64,000 nt of DNA, taken from the NCBI GenBank assembly GCA_021202925.1, contig JAJQCD010000019.1:1-64000 (forward strand), written 5' to 3'. Shown here in pieces: positions 17,318-27,243 of this stretch. The stretch is from Clostridiales bacterium (lineage in GTDB: Bacteria > Bacillota > Clostridia > Lachnospirales > Lachnospiraceae). Position 1 is the stretch's first letter. Every line of letters begins with the position of its first letter. Below the pieces are notes generated by a model. The model ran no database searches. It saw nothing but the letters and a program-made list of their open reading frames with translations, and was not told the DNA's origin. Made by a program: the position numbers and the translations under genes.

Positions 17318-18832
17318 TCAACCGATGATTCCCTGTTGCGGGCACCAGCACTGCACCAGCAATCCGGCTCCTTCCCGAATCTGCGCTTCGCTCAGACTCG
17401 CGTATCCCAGCACAATTGTCGCCGGACGGATACCCGCCTCATCCGGCATGACGCCCATTTCCTCAGCGTCCGGAAGCGGCACCGCAGGTGACAAAACCGT
17501 CTCTTTTCCCTCACACACCGGATCAATGAAATATCCGCTCAGACCATAAACACGCACTCCCACTGCAAGAGCCTGGCGGACCAGGTCCGCCTCTGCCTGT
17601 CCACAGCGTCCCGTCAGCAAAATGTGAATACCGGCATTCTCACCATGAATCACAAAGCGTCCCTCCAGCGGACGAATCACTGCCAGCAGCGCATCGTGCT
17701 TGGCCTTGTAAATCGCACGCATCCGGTTCAGATGGCGTTCGAAATGCCCCTGGGCCAGAAACTGATACAGAATATTCTGATCGATTCGTGAAACCGTAGA
17801 CGCATAAAATCCGGTCTTAGCCCGATAGACCTTCAGAAGTTCCGGCGGCAGAACCATATAACTGACGCGGATTGCCGGAGCAATGCATTTGGAAAATGTT
17901 CCCAGGTAAATCACCCGACCCTGCCGGTCCATTCCCTGCAGTGCAGGAATCGGCTTTCCCCTGTAGCGGAATTCACTGTCGTAATCATCCTCAATCAGAT
18001 ACCGATCCTCACAGGCTGACGCCCAGTTCAGCAGTTCCTGCCTGCGCCCCACGGACATAACCGCACCGGTCGGGAACTGATGAGAAGGCATCACGTAAGC
18101 CACGTTTGCTCTGCTCTGCACAAGAAGATCCGGACGCATGCCAAATGCATCCATCCCAATCGGGCAGACCGGATGCCCCAGACTGCGAAGAACCAGATAG
18201 GCCTGACGATAGGTTGGGTTCTCCATGGCGATCCGCAAACCGGAACCGGCATACTTTGCGCGCAGCACCTGTGACAGCAGCATCAGCAGATATTCACTCC
18301 CCGCGCCCACAATAATCTGCTCTGCTCCACACTCCACTCCCCGCGCCGAATGCAGATAACCGCGGATCGCCTCGCGCAGCCCCGGTTCCCCCTGATGACT
18401 GCCGGAATGAAACATCTCCTTATTGTCATCCACCAGCGTATTGCGGCTGAGTTTGCGCCAGGTATTATACGGGAAACTGTCCAGATCAATCCCGCGCGGG
18501 GAAAAATCAATCCGACAATCCACCGCCGGCTCCGGCTCACTGGTCTCCATTTCTTCCCTGATTCTGGGTCCTGCGCCGACCATCCCTTCCATCTTCGCGA
18601 CAAAGACGCCGCGATATGGCCTGGTTTCCACATATCCTTCCGCCAGCAGCTGATCGTAAGCCATCTGTGTCGTACTGCGGCTGATCTTCAGATGTCCTGC
18701 CAGCGCCCGGGTCGACGGCAGGCGTTCACCGGCAGTCAGGCTGCCTGTCCGGATTTCTTCACAGATGTATGCGTATATCTGCTCATACATCGGTTTTTTC
18801 GACTGTGAGTCAATCGGTATCATCAGATCCAT
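17318..18832 (-). CDS. MocR/PdxR-family regulator (GntR HTH plus aminotransferase-like domain)
   Basis: A 504-residue regulator: an N-terminal GntR winged helix (about 1-75, LPSTRALAGHLKISRSTTQMAYDQL) joined to a class-I aminotransferase-like domain with the PLP lysine in GTFSK and the aspartate in EDDYDSEFRYRG. MocR proteins bind PLP and often control vitamin B6 or amino-acid genes; the fold-type I domain usually has no transaminase activity. No pdxST genes are adjacent, so the target is unknown. An AGGAGA site lies just before the ATG. Confidence 0.88.
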   Translation of the reverse strand: MDLMIPIDSQSKKPMYEQIYAYICEEIRTGSLTAGERLPSTRALAGHLKISRSTTQMAYDQLLAEGYVETRPYRGVFVAKMEGMVGAGPRIREEMETSEPEPAVDCRIDFSPRGIDLDSFPYNTWRKLSRNTLVDDNKEMFHSGSHQGEPGLREAIRGYLHSARGVECGAEQIIVGAGSEYLLMLLSQVLRAKYAGSGLRIAMENPTYRQAYLVLRSLGHPVCPIGMDAFGMRPDLLVQSRANVAYVMPSHQFPTGAVMSVGRRQELLNWASACEDRYLIEDDYDSEFRYRGKPIPALQGMDRQGRVIYLGTFSKCIAPAIRVSYMVLPPELLKVYRAKTGFYASTVSRIDQNILYQFLAQGHFERHLNRMRAIYKAKHDALLAVIRPLEGRFVIHGENAGIHILLTGRCGQAEADLVRQALAVGVRVYGLSGYFIDPVCEGKETVLSPAVPLPDAEEMGVMPDEAGIRPATIVLGYASLSEAQIREGAGLLVQCWCPQQGIIG

Positions 18833-18892
18833 ATCGTTCTCCTGTAAATGGAAAACAGGCAGACGCCTGGCGCCTGCCGCTGTCCGGAAACA

Positions 18893-20554
18893 TTATTTCG
18901 GTAACTTAAACGAACTTTTCAGTGAAACGATACGGTTGAAGACCGGAGCGCCCGGCGCACTGTCTTTGCAATCCGCACAGAAATAACCGTTGCGGACGAA
19001 CTGGAAACTGTCATAGGCTTTCGCCTCTGCCAGCGCCGGTTCCACATAACAATTCTTCAGAACCGTAAGGGAATTCGGATTCAGATTCAGCGTCCCGTCC
19101 TCGTTCAGCTTTCCCTTCTCCTCATCTACGATATTCTCATACAGACGGCACTCCACCTGCTTCGCGCTGCCGGCGTATACCCAGTGAATCGTTCCCTTGA
19201 CCTTGCGCTCCGCAAAACCGGAACCACTCTTTGTCGCCGGATCGTAGGTCGCATGAACCACCGTCACCCTGCCATCCGCATCCTTCTCACAGCTGGTACA
19301 GGTCACAAAGTATGCGCTCATCAGCCGTACCTCATTGCCCGGGAAAAGCCGGAAATACTTGCGCGGCGGGTTCTCCATAAAATCCTCCCGCTCGATATAG
19401 AGTTCCCGGCCAAACGTCACCATGCGGGAACCAAGTTCCGGATTCTCCAGATTGTTCGGAACCTCCAGCTCCTCCGTCTGACCCTCCGGATAATTGTCAA
19501 TCACCAGCTTCACCGGATCCAGGATCGCCATCATGCGCGGGCGTTTCAGCTTCAGATCCTCACGAATACAATATTCAAGAAGCGCATAATCAACGGAACT
19601 GTTGGCCTTCGCCACGCCAACCAGATCCACAAACATGCGAATCGATTCCGGCGTATAGCCTCGCCGACGCAGCGCCGCGATTGACACCAGACGCGGATCA
19701 TCCCAGCCATCCACGATGCCATCCTCTACCAGCTTCTTGATATACCGCTTGCCCGTCACTACATTCGTCAGATACAGCTTCGCAAACTCAATCTGACGCG
19801 GCGGATTCTCAAACTCACACTCCCGCACCACCCAGTCATATAACGGCCGGTGATCCTCAAATTCCAGTGTGCAGATCGAATGCGTGACATGCTCGACCGC
19901 ATCCTCAATCGGATGTGCAAAGTCATACATCGGGTAGATGCACCACTTGTCCCCCGTGTTGTGATGGCTCTGATGGGCTACCCGGTACAGAACCGGATCT
20001 CTCATATTAATATTCGGAGACGCCATATCAATCTTGCCCCGCAATACTTTGGAGCCATCCGGATATTTTCCTTCCTTCATCTCCTCGAACAGACGCAGAT
20101 TCTCCTCTACACTACGGTTCCGGTACGGGCTTTCTCTGCCCGGCGTCCGGAAATCGCCGCGGTATTCCCGAATCTCATCTGCCGTCAGGTCACAGACAAA
20201 TGCCTTGCCCTTCCGAATCAGAAGAAGCGCCTTCTCATACATAATCGGGAAATAATCCGATGCAAAAAACAGCCGATCTTCAAAATCCGCTCCCAGCCAT
20301 TTTACATCCGTCAGAATCGACTCCACGAACTCCGTCTTTTCCTTCGTCGGGTTCGTATCGTCAAACCGCATATTAAACTTTCCACCATACTCCTCGGCAA
20401 GTCCGTAATTCAGCAGAATCGACTTTGCGTGGCCAATATGCAGATATCCGTTCGGCTCCGGCGGAAACCTGGTCTGTACATGATCATAAACGCCCTCCGC
20501 CAAATCTTTGTCGATCTCCTGCTCGATAAAATTCCTGGAAACTGTCTCTTCCAT
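18893..20554 (-). CDS. glnS: glutaminyl-tRNA synthetase
   Basis: A 553-residue class-I aminoacyl-tRNA synthetase charging tRNA-Gln. It has the HIGH motif at residues 39-42 ([13 protein letters not shown]) and a degenerate KMSKS region ([12 protein letters not shown]) followed by [22 protein letters not shown], typical of GlnRS. The C-terminal anticodon-binding beta-barrels end the protein. The ATG at 20554 has AAGGAGGA 7 nt upstream, better than the GTG at 20557. Having GlnRS means Gln-tRNA need not be made by GatCAB. Confidence 0.95.
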   Translation of the reverse strand: MEETVSRNFIEQEIDKDLAEGVYDHVQTRFPPEPNGYLHIGHAKSILLNYGLAEEYGGKFNMRFDDTNPTKEKTEFVESILTDVKWLGADFEDRLFFASDYFPIMYEKALLLIRKGKAFVCDLTADEIREYRGDFRTPGRESPYRNRSVEENLRLFEEMKEGKYPDGSKVLRGKIDMASPNINMRDPVLYRVAHQSHHNTGDKWCIYPMYDFAHPIEDAVEHVTHSICTLEFEDHRPLYDWVVRECEFENPPRQIEFAKLYLTNVVTGKRYIKKLVEDGIVDGWDDPRLVSIAALRRRGYTPESIRMFVDLVGVAKANSSVDYALLEYCIREDLKLKRPRMMAILDPVKLVIDNYPEGQTEELEVPNNLENPELGSRMVTFGRELYIEREDFMENPPRKYFRLFPGNEVRLMSAYFVTCTSCEKDADGRVTVVHATYDPATKSGSGFAERKVKGTIHWVYAGSAKQVECRLYENIVDEEKGKLNEDGTLNLNPNSLTVLKNCYVEPALAEAKAYDSFQFVRNGYFCADCKDSAPGAPVFNRIVSLKSSFKLPK

Positions 20555-20748
20555 CACCCATTCCTCCTTCGCCGGCCGTCCGATGTTCGCCTGTTTTCCT
20601 CAATAGACATAAGCATAGCACATTTTCCAAAATATGAAAAGCAGTTTTTTCACAGCCATCCAGACCGCTGCGTTTTTGCATTTCATCGTCACGCCCTGCT
20701 TTTTGCTGTCATAAAATACAGTAAATCAAACACACAGCGAGGCTTTTT

Positions 20749-21783
20749 ATGGCTGAAAATGATAGCCATTACAATGGCTTTCCAGGGATGAGCCGGGCGG
20801 TCGCTCTCTCCGCGCCGTGGAAACCGGACAGCGACGACAGCACCCCGTCACGACCATCGGCCCCGGGCAGTTTGGACAGCAATTCGTCACGACCTCCGGC
20901 ACCCGACAGTTCCAATGACAAACCGTCACCTCCATCGGCCCCCGACACGCCCGACAACCAACCGGCTCCACCGTCCGCGCCCGACTCGCCCGACAACCGG
21001 CCGGCTCCGCCGTCCGCACCGGATGACAAGGATAAGGAACCTCCCACGCCGTCGGCTCCGCCCAAACCGTCATCCTCAGGCGGAAGCAACAGTGTCAGCT
21101 GGCTTCCCGTCTATCCGACGCCCGGTGCGACTTCTCAATACTACGGTCAGGTGTGTTTCCTGAATGCATCTGCCAATACCTTTCCGGTCAATATTACCAT
21201 CGACGGAACTGCTTATGTGTCGAATACCCGTTTCGGTTCCCTGTCCGATTATGACTGGGTCTCTGACGGGTTTCACACCGTTACCGTCCGCCGTGCCACC
21301 GGCCCGCGAACGATCCTGCTCCAGCAGATTCTTCCCTTCACCGCAGGGAAAAAGGTCACCCTTGTCCTCACCGATTCTGCATCCGGCGGACTCTCGATGG
21401 TTTCGGTCAGTGACACCGGATGCTCCAACCTGCCATACAACGCCGGCTGCTACCGGTTTGCCAATATGACATACAGCGGTTTCCGGGTCAGTCTCATGAA
21501 TTACGACGGGCAGACTGTATTTGCCGGGATCGGCTTCCAGTCGGTCTCCTCCTACAAGCAGGCAGTCGCGGGATCCTATGCGTTCTACGTTACCACATCC
21601 GAGTCATACCGGATCCAGAATGAGATCCCGATCCTGATCGGCCTCGGACAGAACACATCCGCGTCCTCTGCCCCACTGCTTTCCTTCCAGGCTGATATCA
21701 GTGCCGGGCAGAATTATACCTCTTATCTGATCGGCAACACCTGGTCCGACGGCGGACTCACCGTCATCACCGCGGAAGACTGA
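20749..21783 (+). CDS. DUF4397-domain protein with Pro/Ser/Asp-rich repeats
   Basis: A 344-residue protein in three parts: a short head, a low-complexity stretch (about residues 25-112) built of degenerate 12-13-residue units of the type PPSAPDSPDN, and a domain resembling DUF4397 (about 115-235, with VNITIDGTAYVSN and DGFHTVTVRRA), then a second beta-rich part. DUF4397 proteins are thought to be extracellular or envelope-linked, but no signal peptide or anchor is visible. GAGG lies 6 nt before the ATG. It faces ldh and they share a terminator. The domain call is from pattern memory. Confidence 0.75.
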   Translation: MAENDSHYNGFPGMSRAVALSAPWKPDSDDSTPSRPSAPGSLDSNSSRPPAPDSSNDKPSPPSAPDTPDNQPAPPSAPDSPDNRPAPPSAPDDKDKEPPTPSAPPKPSSSGGSNSVSWLPVYPTPGATSQYYGQVCFLNASANTFPVNITIDGTAYVSNTRFGSLSDYDWVSDGFHTVTVRRATGPRTILLQQILPFTAGKKVTLVLTDSASGGLSMVSVSDTGCSNLPYNAGCYRFANMTYSGFRVSLMNYDGQTVFAGIGFQSVSSYKQAVAGSYAFYVTTSESYRIQNEIPILIGLGQNTSASSAPLLSFQADISAGQNYTSYLIGNTWSDGGLTVITAED

Positions 21784-21830
21784 ACCGCTTCGCCACCCAT
21801 TTAAGCGGTATCCGTCCGATTCCGTAATGC

Positions 21831-21876
21831 AAAAGCCGGGAAAGCTTACCTGCGTCCATCGCTTCCCCGGCTTTTT
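21831..21876. terminator. bidirectional terminator between DUF4397 gene and ldh
   Basis: AAAAGCCGGGAAAGC (21831-21845) pairs with GCTTCCCCGGCTTTTT (21861-21876); both flanks give T-runs, so it should end transcripts from both converging genes. Confidence 0.85.
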
Positions 21877-21889
21877 GCCTGTTCTTTTC

Positions 21890-22837
21890 TCAGTCCATTC
21901 CCGCATAAACCTCACGCAGCAGATCGCACGATGCCGCGAACCGTTCCTTCTCTTCCGGTTCCAGCTTCAACGTCAGTACTCTCTGAACACCATTCTGTCC
22001 GACAATCGCCGGAACACCGACAAAAACGCTGTTCTGTCCATACTCGCCGCACAGAAGTGCCGTAACCGTCTGCACGCTCCGCTCATCGCCAAGAATGGCT
22101 TTCGTGATACGCGTCATCGCCATACCGATCCCATAATACGTCGCACGTTTCGCCTCGATGATGCGGTACGCCGCACCCTTTACCTCGTCCGAAATCTCAT
22201 CCAGTTCCTCCATCCGTACCTGACCGCCTGTTTCCTGAATCATGTCCCGGATCGGTCTCGTAGCGATCATCGCCTGGCTCCATGGTACGAATTCACTGTC
22301 ACCGTGCTCGCCCATCACATAGGCATGGACATTGCGTGGATCGACACGCAGTTTATCTCCAACCAGATAACGCAGCCGGGCCGTGTCAAGCGCCGTCCCT
22401 GTGCCAAGCACCCGCTTCGGATTGAAACCGGACAATTCATAGACGATCCGCGTCATAATATCGACCGGATTCGTCGCTACCAGAAACAGGCCATTGAAAC
22501 CGGATTCTGTCACGGGTCCGACGATGGAGCGAAACACCTCCCGGTTGCGTCTTAAGAGATCCAGCCTGCTCTCTCCCGGCTTCTGGGCAACACCCGCGCA
22601 GATAGCCACAATATCCGCATCCGCACAATCCTGGTATTCCCCCGCGTAAATTTTCATGTGAGAGCCGGAAAAAGCGAGCCCGTGGTTTAAGTCCATTGCC
22701 TCTCCCTCGGCCCGCTTCCGGTCAATATCGATCAGTACCAGCTCATCGCAGATATTCTGGCAGAGCATACTGTACGCATAACTCATGCCAACCATGCCGG
22801 TTCCAATCAATACAATCTTTCTGTTGTCCATTCTCAT
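21890..22837 (-). CDS. ldh: L-lactate dehydrogenase
   Basis: A 315-residue NAD-dependent dehydrogenase that reduces pyruvate to L-lactate. It has the Rossmann loop IGTGMVGMSYA, the substrate loop QKPGESRLDLL, the NPVD motif and catalytic His in GEHGDSE. The Gln of QKPGES at the specificity position points to lactate rather than malate (Arg in MDH). The ATG at 22837 has AAGGAGA 8 nt upstream; earlier codons lie before that site. A terminator follows. Confidence 0.93.
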   Translation of the reverse strand: MRMDNRKIVLIGTGMVGMSYAYSMLCQNICDELVLIDIDRKRAEGEAMDLNHGLAFSGSHMKIYAGEYQDCADADIVAICAGVAQKPGESRLDLLRRNREVFRSIVGPVTESGFNGLFLVATNPVDIMTRIVYELSGFNPKRVLGTGTALDTARLRYLVGDKLRVDPRNVHAYVMGEHGDSEFVPWSQAMIATRPIRDMIQETGGQVRMEELDEISDEVKGAAYRIIEAKRATYYGIGMAMTRITKAILGDERSVQTVTALLCGEYGQNSVFVGVPAIVGQNGVQRVLTLKLEPEEKERFAASCDLLREVYAGMD

Positions 22838-22917
22838 AGTCGGTTCTCCTTCCATGCTGTTACAACCAGTATCCCCAACTATGAGTTTTGTATACCTGTC
22901 CGTCGTCTGGAATCTGC

Positions 22918-23658
22918 TTATCCCATCCTCTGCCGGACAATCTCGTAAGCCAGCACCCCGGCCGCAACCGAGGCATTCAGCGAGTCAATGTCTCCTTTCA
23001 TCGGAATTCGTGCGGTCATATCACACGTTTCCTGCACCAGGCGGCTGACACCGCTTCCCTCCTTGCCGATCACCAGGCCAATCGGTCCTTTCAGGTTCAC
23101 CCGATACATCAGATCCCCGTTCATGTCCGCGCAGACAAACCACAGTCCGCGTTTCTTCAGGTCTTCCATCGTCTGTACCAGGTTCGTCACCTTCGCTACC
23201 GGCGTATAATTGATCGCTCCGGCAGACGTCTTCGCAACGGTTGCCGTCAGTCCGACCGCCCGATGCTTCGGGATGATCACGCCATGCGCTCCGGCCAGAT
23301 TTGCCGTGCGGATAATTGCCCCCAGGTTATGCGGATCCTCGATCCCGTCCAGCAGGATCAGGAAAGGGGCTTCCCCCTTCTCCTCTGCCGCCTTCAGGAT
23401 ATCCTCCACCTCCGCGTATTCGTAAGCAGCCGCATATGCGATCACGCCCTGGTGCTTTCCAGTCTCTGACATCTGATCCAGCCGCAACCGCGGAACAAAA
23501 TGAATCACCGTATCCTGCTTCTTCGCCTCACGCACGATCGTCAGCACCGGCCCATCCTTACAACCATCCTGAACAAACAGTCGATCCACCGGTCTGCCGG
23601 ATCGGAATGCCTCCAGGACAGCATTGCGCCCTTCGATTGTCAGTTCTTCATATCTCAT
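22918..23658 (-). CDS. rlmB: RlmB/TrmH-family RNA 2'-O-methyltransferase
   Basis: A 246-residue SpoU-class methyltransferase with an N-terminal L30e-like substrate-binding domain (IEGRNAVLEAFRSG) and the C-terminal trefoil-knot SAM domain: LDGIEDPHNLGAIIRTA (motif 1), VIGKEGSGVS (motif 2) and SLNASVAAGVLAYE (motif 3). RlmB methylates G2251 of 23S rRNA; YacO-type paralogues share this form. Its ATG overlaps the stop of mrnC (ATGA), so the two are translationally coupled, as in the common cysS-mrnC-rlmB operon of Bacillota. Confidence 0.92.
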   Translation of the reverse strand: MRYEELTIEGRNAVLEAFRSGRPVDRLFVQDGCKDGPVLTIVREAKKQDTVIHFVPRLRLDQMSETGKHQGVIAYAAAYEYAEVEDILKAAEEKGEAPFLILLDGIEDPHNLGAIIRTANLAGAHGVIIPKHRAVGLTATVAKTSAGAINYTPVAKVTNLVQTMEDLKKRGLWFVCADMNGDLMYRVNLKGPIGLVIGKEGSGVSRLVQETCDMTARIPMKGDIDSLNASVAAGVLAYEIVRQRMG

Positions 23659-24182
23659 TCCGTTTCCTCATTCCGTTTTCTTTCCATTTCGGCATCCGGC
23701 TCCGTTCCGTTCGTCTCTCCATCCCGGTCATCCTCGTCGGTTCGCAGTTCTCCGATCTTCTCCAGACCGTCATGGATCAGCTCCAGCAGCCGTCTGTGGC
23801 GTGACATCAGATACAGATACCCTACCAGTGCCTCGAACCCGGTCGCCGTCCGGTAATCCGCCATCGTCGCGTGCTTTGCCATACTCCCTGACTTCGCGTT
23901 GCGTCCGCGCCGGTAGACCGCCAGTTCCTCCTCCGTGAGTTCCTCCATCAACGCCCGGATCAGGTTCGCCTGTGTCGCAGCTTTCACCAGTCCGGCACTT
24001 TTCCTGTGCATCTTATTGACCTGCATGCTGCCCCGGCTGATCACTCTCGTCCGGATCAGCAGCTCATAAACCGCGTCACCGATATACGCCAGTACCAGCG
24101 GCGAATAGGTCCGGACATCAATCTCTCCCAGATCCAGCGCCTCCCTCACGGCGAGATCAAGCGCCGTCAGATCCTCTTCCAT
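23655..24182 (-). CDS. mrnC: Mini-ribonuclease III
   Basis: A 175-residue, catalytic-domain-only RNase III relative (MrnC) that matures 23S rRNA ends. It shows LAYIGDAVYELLIRTRV, matching the RNase III signature helix, and later FEALVGYLYLM with the second acidic catalytic position, and lacks a dsRNA-binding domain. The last 25 residues are acidic and basic low-complexity. It overlaps the 3' end of cysS by 16 nt and the start of rlmB by 4 nt. Confidence 0.93.
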   Translation of the reverse strand: MEEDLTALDLAVREALDLGEIDVRTYSPLVLAYIGDAVYELLIRTRVISRGSMQVNKMHRKSAGLVKAATQANLIRALMEELTEEELAVYRRGRNAKSGSMAKHATMADYRTATGFEALVGYLYLMSRHRRLLELIHDGLEKIGELRTDEDDRDGETNGTEPDAEMERKRNEETE

Positions 24183-25576
24183 TTTACGCCCTCTCTGGTG
24201 TCCTTCAGCTCAATGCCCATATCCAGCAGCTGCTGACGGATCGCGTCCGCCTTCGCAAAATCCTTCGCTTTCCGCGCCACCTGGCGATCTGCAATCAGTT
24301 TCTCTACCGCATCATCCAGCGTCTCTGTCCGGCTCTCCACAATCAGGCCAAGCACATCGCACAGAGACTGAATCCGCCCTTTCATATCTTCCGTATATGC
24401 CTTCGAACAATCTGCTGACACCGTGCTGTTCGACAGCTTCACCAGTTCAAACAGGGCCGCTATCGCGTCCGCGGTATTGAAGTCGTCATCCATCGCCGCC
24501 TCGAACTTTGCGACCAGCTCTCCCGCCTGTGCATCCCATGCTTTCTCTGCTTCGGTAAGCACATCGCCGGATACCTTCCCGTCAAGGTCACGCAGCCGTT
24601 CCATCGCGGTCTGAATCCGCTCCAGCCCATTCTTCGAAGACTCCATCAGATCCGCGCTGAAATTCAACGGGCTGCGATAATGAGCGCTCAGCATGAAGAA
24701 GCGCAGAACCTGCAGATTATACTGCCCGGCAATCTCGCGAACCGTAAAGAAATTGCCCAGCGACTTCGACATTTTCCGGTTATCGATGTTCAGAAACGCA
24801 TTGTGCATCCAGTAGTTCGCAAATAGTTTCCCATTCGCAGACTCCGACTGCGCGATCTCATTCTCATGGTGCGGAAAGATCAGATCCTCGCCGCCTGCAT
24901 GAATGTCAATCTGATCTCCCAGATAGCGCTTCGCCATCACCGAACACTCAATATGCCAACCGGGACGCCCCTTGCACCAGGCAGAATCCCAGTACGGCTC
25001 CCCCTCCTTCTTTGGCTTCCAGAGAACGAAATCATTCGCATCCTCCTTGTCCTCCTCGCCGGTCACGCGCAGTTCACGGAAACCAGACTGAAGCTCATCG
25101 ATATTCTTGTGCGACAGCTTTCCATAGTCTTTGAACGAGCGGGTCCGGAAATACACCGTTCCATCCGCCGCCACATAGGCATGTCCTCCGTCGATCAGCG
25201 TCTGAATCATCGTCAGCATCCCCGGAATCTCCTGCGTCGCCTGAGGATGAACCGTCGCCGAGCGCACATTCATCCCGGCCATATCCTTCCTGCACTCTTC
25301 AATGTAGCGGGAGGAAATCTCTGAGGAATCAACCCCCTCCTCATTCGCTTTCTTAATGATCTTGTCATCCACGTCTGTAAAATTCGAGACGTAAGTAACC
25401 TCGTAGCCCTTGTATTCAAAATATCTTCTGACCGTATCAAAAACAATCATCGGTCTCGCGTTTCCAATATGAATCAGATTGTATACGGTCGGGCCGCATA
25501 CATACATTTTTACTTTCCCCGGTTCCAGAGGAACAAACTCTTCCTTTGTCCTTGACAGTGTATTAAAAATCTTCAT
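24167..25576 (-). CDS. cysS: cysteinyl-tRNA synthetase
   Basis: A 469-residue class-I synthetase for tRNA-Cys. The N-terminus has MYVCGPTVYNLIHIGNARP with the zinc Cys and HIGN motif, then the zinc-binding WHIECSVMA and GGEDLIFPHHENE, and KMSKSLGNF. The end ends in a DALR-type helical domain. It is the third gene of the dagK-ispF-cysS-mrnC-rlmB run. I looked for a T-box leader upstream and found no room: the gap to ispF is 53 nt. Confidence 0.96.
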   Translation of the reverse strand: MKIFNTLSRTKEEFVPLEPGKVKMYVCGPTVYNLIHIGNARPMIVFDTVRRYFEYKGYEVTYVSNFTDVDDKIIKKANEEGVDSSEISSRYIEECRKDMAGMNVRSATVHPQATQEIPGMLTMIQTLIDGGHAYVAADGTVYFRTRSFKDYGKLSHKNIDELQSGFRELRVTGEEDKEDANDFVLWKPKKEGEPYWDSAWCKGRPGWHIECSVMAKRYLGDQIDIHAGGEDLIFPHHENEIAQSESANGKLFANYWMHNAFLNIDNRKMSKSLGNFFTVREIAGQYNLQVLRFFMLSAHYRSPLNFSADLMESSKNGLERIQTAMERLRDLDGKVSGDVLTEAEKAWDAQAGELVAKFEAAMDDDFNTADAIAALFELVKLSNSTVSADCSKAYTEDMKGRIQSLCDVLGLIVESRTETLDDAVEKLIADRQVARKAKDFAKADAIRQQLLDMGIELKDTREGVKWKRI

Positions 25577-25629
25577 CCGTCACCACACTCCTTTTTATAC
25601 TCGTCCCCGCAACAATCTTCTGCGCGGCA

Positions 25630-26157
25630 TCATCCACAACAACCAGGACACCCCTGCGCCATCCGGTCATCACGATCCAGATCGCGGACACTGACAAGCA
25701 ATGCAACCGCTGTGGCAGAAATGCCTTCGCCGCTTCCCGTAAAGCCCAATCCTTCCTCCGTTGTCGCTTTCACGCTGACCTGATCCGTATCCAGTCCCAG
25801 CGATGCGGCGATATTCGCCGCCATCTGCGGCCTCCAGGGCGCCAGCTTTGGCTGCTGGGCGATGATCGTCGCATCAATATTCTCAATCACATACCCCGCT
25901 TCATCCAGAAGTTCACCGACTCGCTTCAACAATTCGATACTGGAGATTCCCTCGTAGGCCGGATCCGTATCCGGGAAATGCTGCCCGATATCGCCAAGTG
26001 CCGCAGCTCCCAGGAGCGCATCCATGACGGCATGCGTCAGCACATCTGCGTCCGAATGTCCCAGAAGCCCCTTCTCCCAGGGGATTTCCACACCCCCAAG
26101 AATCAGCCGTCGGCCTGCCACCAGCCGATGAACGTCATATCCCTGTCCAATCCTCAT
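25630..26157 (-). CDS. ispF: 2-C-methyl-D-erythritol 2,4-cyclodiphosphate synthase
   Basis: A 175-residue enzyme of the non-mevalonate isoprenoid pathway. It begins [12 protein letters not shown] with the metal-binding D-x-H, has [34 protein letters not shown] and the [12 protein letters not shown] motif. The ATG at 26157 is used because the family starts at MRIG and AGGAGG lies 9 nt upstream. The C-terminus is about 15 residues longer than usual and ends [10 protein letters not shown], a cysteine-rich tail of unknown use. ispG of the same pathway lies at 62-63 kb. Confidence 0.94.
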   Translation of the reverse strand: MRIGQGYDVHRLVAGRRLILGGVEIPWEKGLLGHSDADVLTHAVMDALLGAAALGDIGQHFPDTDPAYEGISSIELLKRVGELLDEAGYVIENIDATIIAQQPKLAPWRPQMAANIAASLGLDTDQVSVKATTEEGLGFTGSGEGISATAVALLVSVRDLDRDDRMAQGCPGCCG

Positions 26158-26195
26158 CCTTTCCATCCTCCTGCTCCCGCTTCCGACGTCCTCTC

Positions 26196-27131
26196 TCAGA
26201 CAATCATCCGCAGCTTCTTTTCCACACAGCCCAGGCGGATATCCGTCTGAAACCCGCAAACGTCTCCATCCACATGAAACGGCATTCGCTCATCCAGATG
26301 AATCTGCGCCTCGCGACAGGAATACCAGTGTACACCTCTGTGTCTGCCAGGAAAACCCAGCAGCGCGTCAAACATCATCTTTCCCATATCGATCTTATTG
26401 GAAGCATGCGCCACACAGACCTCGAGCAGACCATCGCTCCCGTCCGCTCCCGGAGCGAAACGAAATCCGCCTCCTTCGAAACCATGAATGTGTGCCGAGA
26501 CAAAATAGATATGATTAAACTCAACCTTCCGTACACCGTCAAGGACAAGATATCCCTTCACCGGTTTCGCCAAAACCAGTTTGCGCAGTCCGACAATCAG
26601 TCGCGCAGCACGCCCCGCCCGGAACCGGAACATCATCCATCTCTGTTTTGAATGGCGCTCCGCCCAGAAATGACAAACCACTGCGTCCAGGCCAACCCCG
26701 CAGCTCACCAGGAAACGACGGTACTTCGGCGTCTCTTCCTGATAACTCATAATTCCATAGTCCAGATACCGGTATGCCGTCGGATTCAGAATCCGTTCCA
26801 GACATCGCCCGGCACTTCTTGAAAAATGCAGGCCTCTGGCCAGATCACAGGCCGGCGATACCGGAACATATCCCAACGTGACCGATCGGTCAAAAGCCAG
26901 CCCTTCCAGAATTTCATTAAACGTCCCATCATCGCCAACCGCCACAATCACCTGCTGCGTCTCAGCGACCCGTTCTGTGACCTGAACCGTATAAGCACCG
27001 GCTTCCCCCGGCTCCGCTGTCAGACGTACCTTATAGTCCACTCCTGCCTGTTTCACCCGGCGTTCCAGTCTCTTCCATAATTTTCCGCCGAATCCCTGGC
27101 AGGCGTTGGGATTCACGATAAAATAATACAT
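26196..27131 (-). CDS. diacylglycerol/lipid kinase family protein
   Basis: A 311-residue protein of the DagK/YegS lipid kinase family: N-terminal [17 protein letters not shown], the nucleotide loop [13 protein letters not shown] (where the usual GGDGT reads GDDGT), [15 protein letters not shown] in place of the common GTxNDFAR, and a C-terminal beta-sandwich with [22 protein letters not shown]. It probably phosphorylates a membrane lipid. The ATG at 27131 has GGAGGG upstream. It heads the operon with ispF and cysS; a palindromic site overlaps its promoter. Confidence 0.85.
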   Translation of the reverse strand: MYYFIVNPNACQGFGGKLWKRLERRVKQAGVDYKVRLTAEPGEAGAYTVQVTERVAETQQVIVAVGDDGTFNEILEGLAFDRSVTLGYVPVSPACDLARGLHFSRSAGRCLERILNPTAYRYLDYGIMSYQEETPKYRRFLVSCGVGLDAVVCHFWAERHSKQRWMMFRFRAGRAARLIVGLRKLVLAKPVKGYLVLDGVRKVEFNHIYFVSAHIHGFEGGGFRFAPGADGSDGLLEVCVAHASNKIDMGKMMFDALLGFPGRHRGVHWYSCREAQIHLDERMPFHVDGDVCGFQTDIRLGCVEKKLRMIV

Positions 27132-27146
27132 GGAAACCCTCCAGTT

Positions 27147-27167
27147 GTATACTAATCTGTAGTATAC
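27147..27167. promoter_or_regulatory. palindromic operator over the promoter of the dagK-ispF-cysS operon
   Basis: GTATACTA and TAGTATAC are perfect 8-bp arms around a 5-bp spacer. On the minus strand the upstream arm contains -10 TATACT preceded by TGG (an extended -10). A dimeric repressor bound here would block the operon promoter. Confidence 0.5.
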
Positions 27168-27243
27168 CATAATTTATCGAAAATACCTAAGAAAATTTCT
27201 CTAAACAGCCATACCAGGCTCAGCCTGCGTTACAGGTCACACG

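Noticed and set aside
25577-25629. Possible T-box leader of cysS
   Set aside because: The gap is only 53 nt and the T-box sequence is absent.
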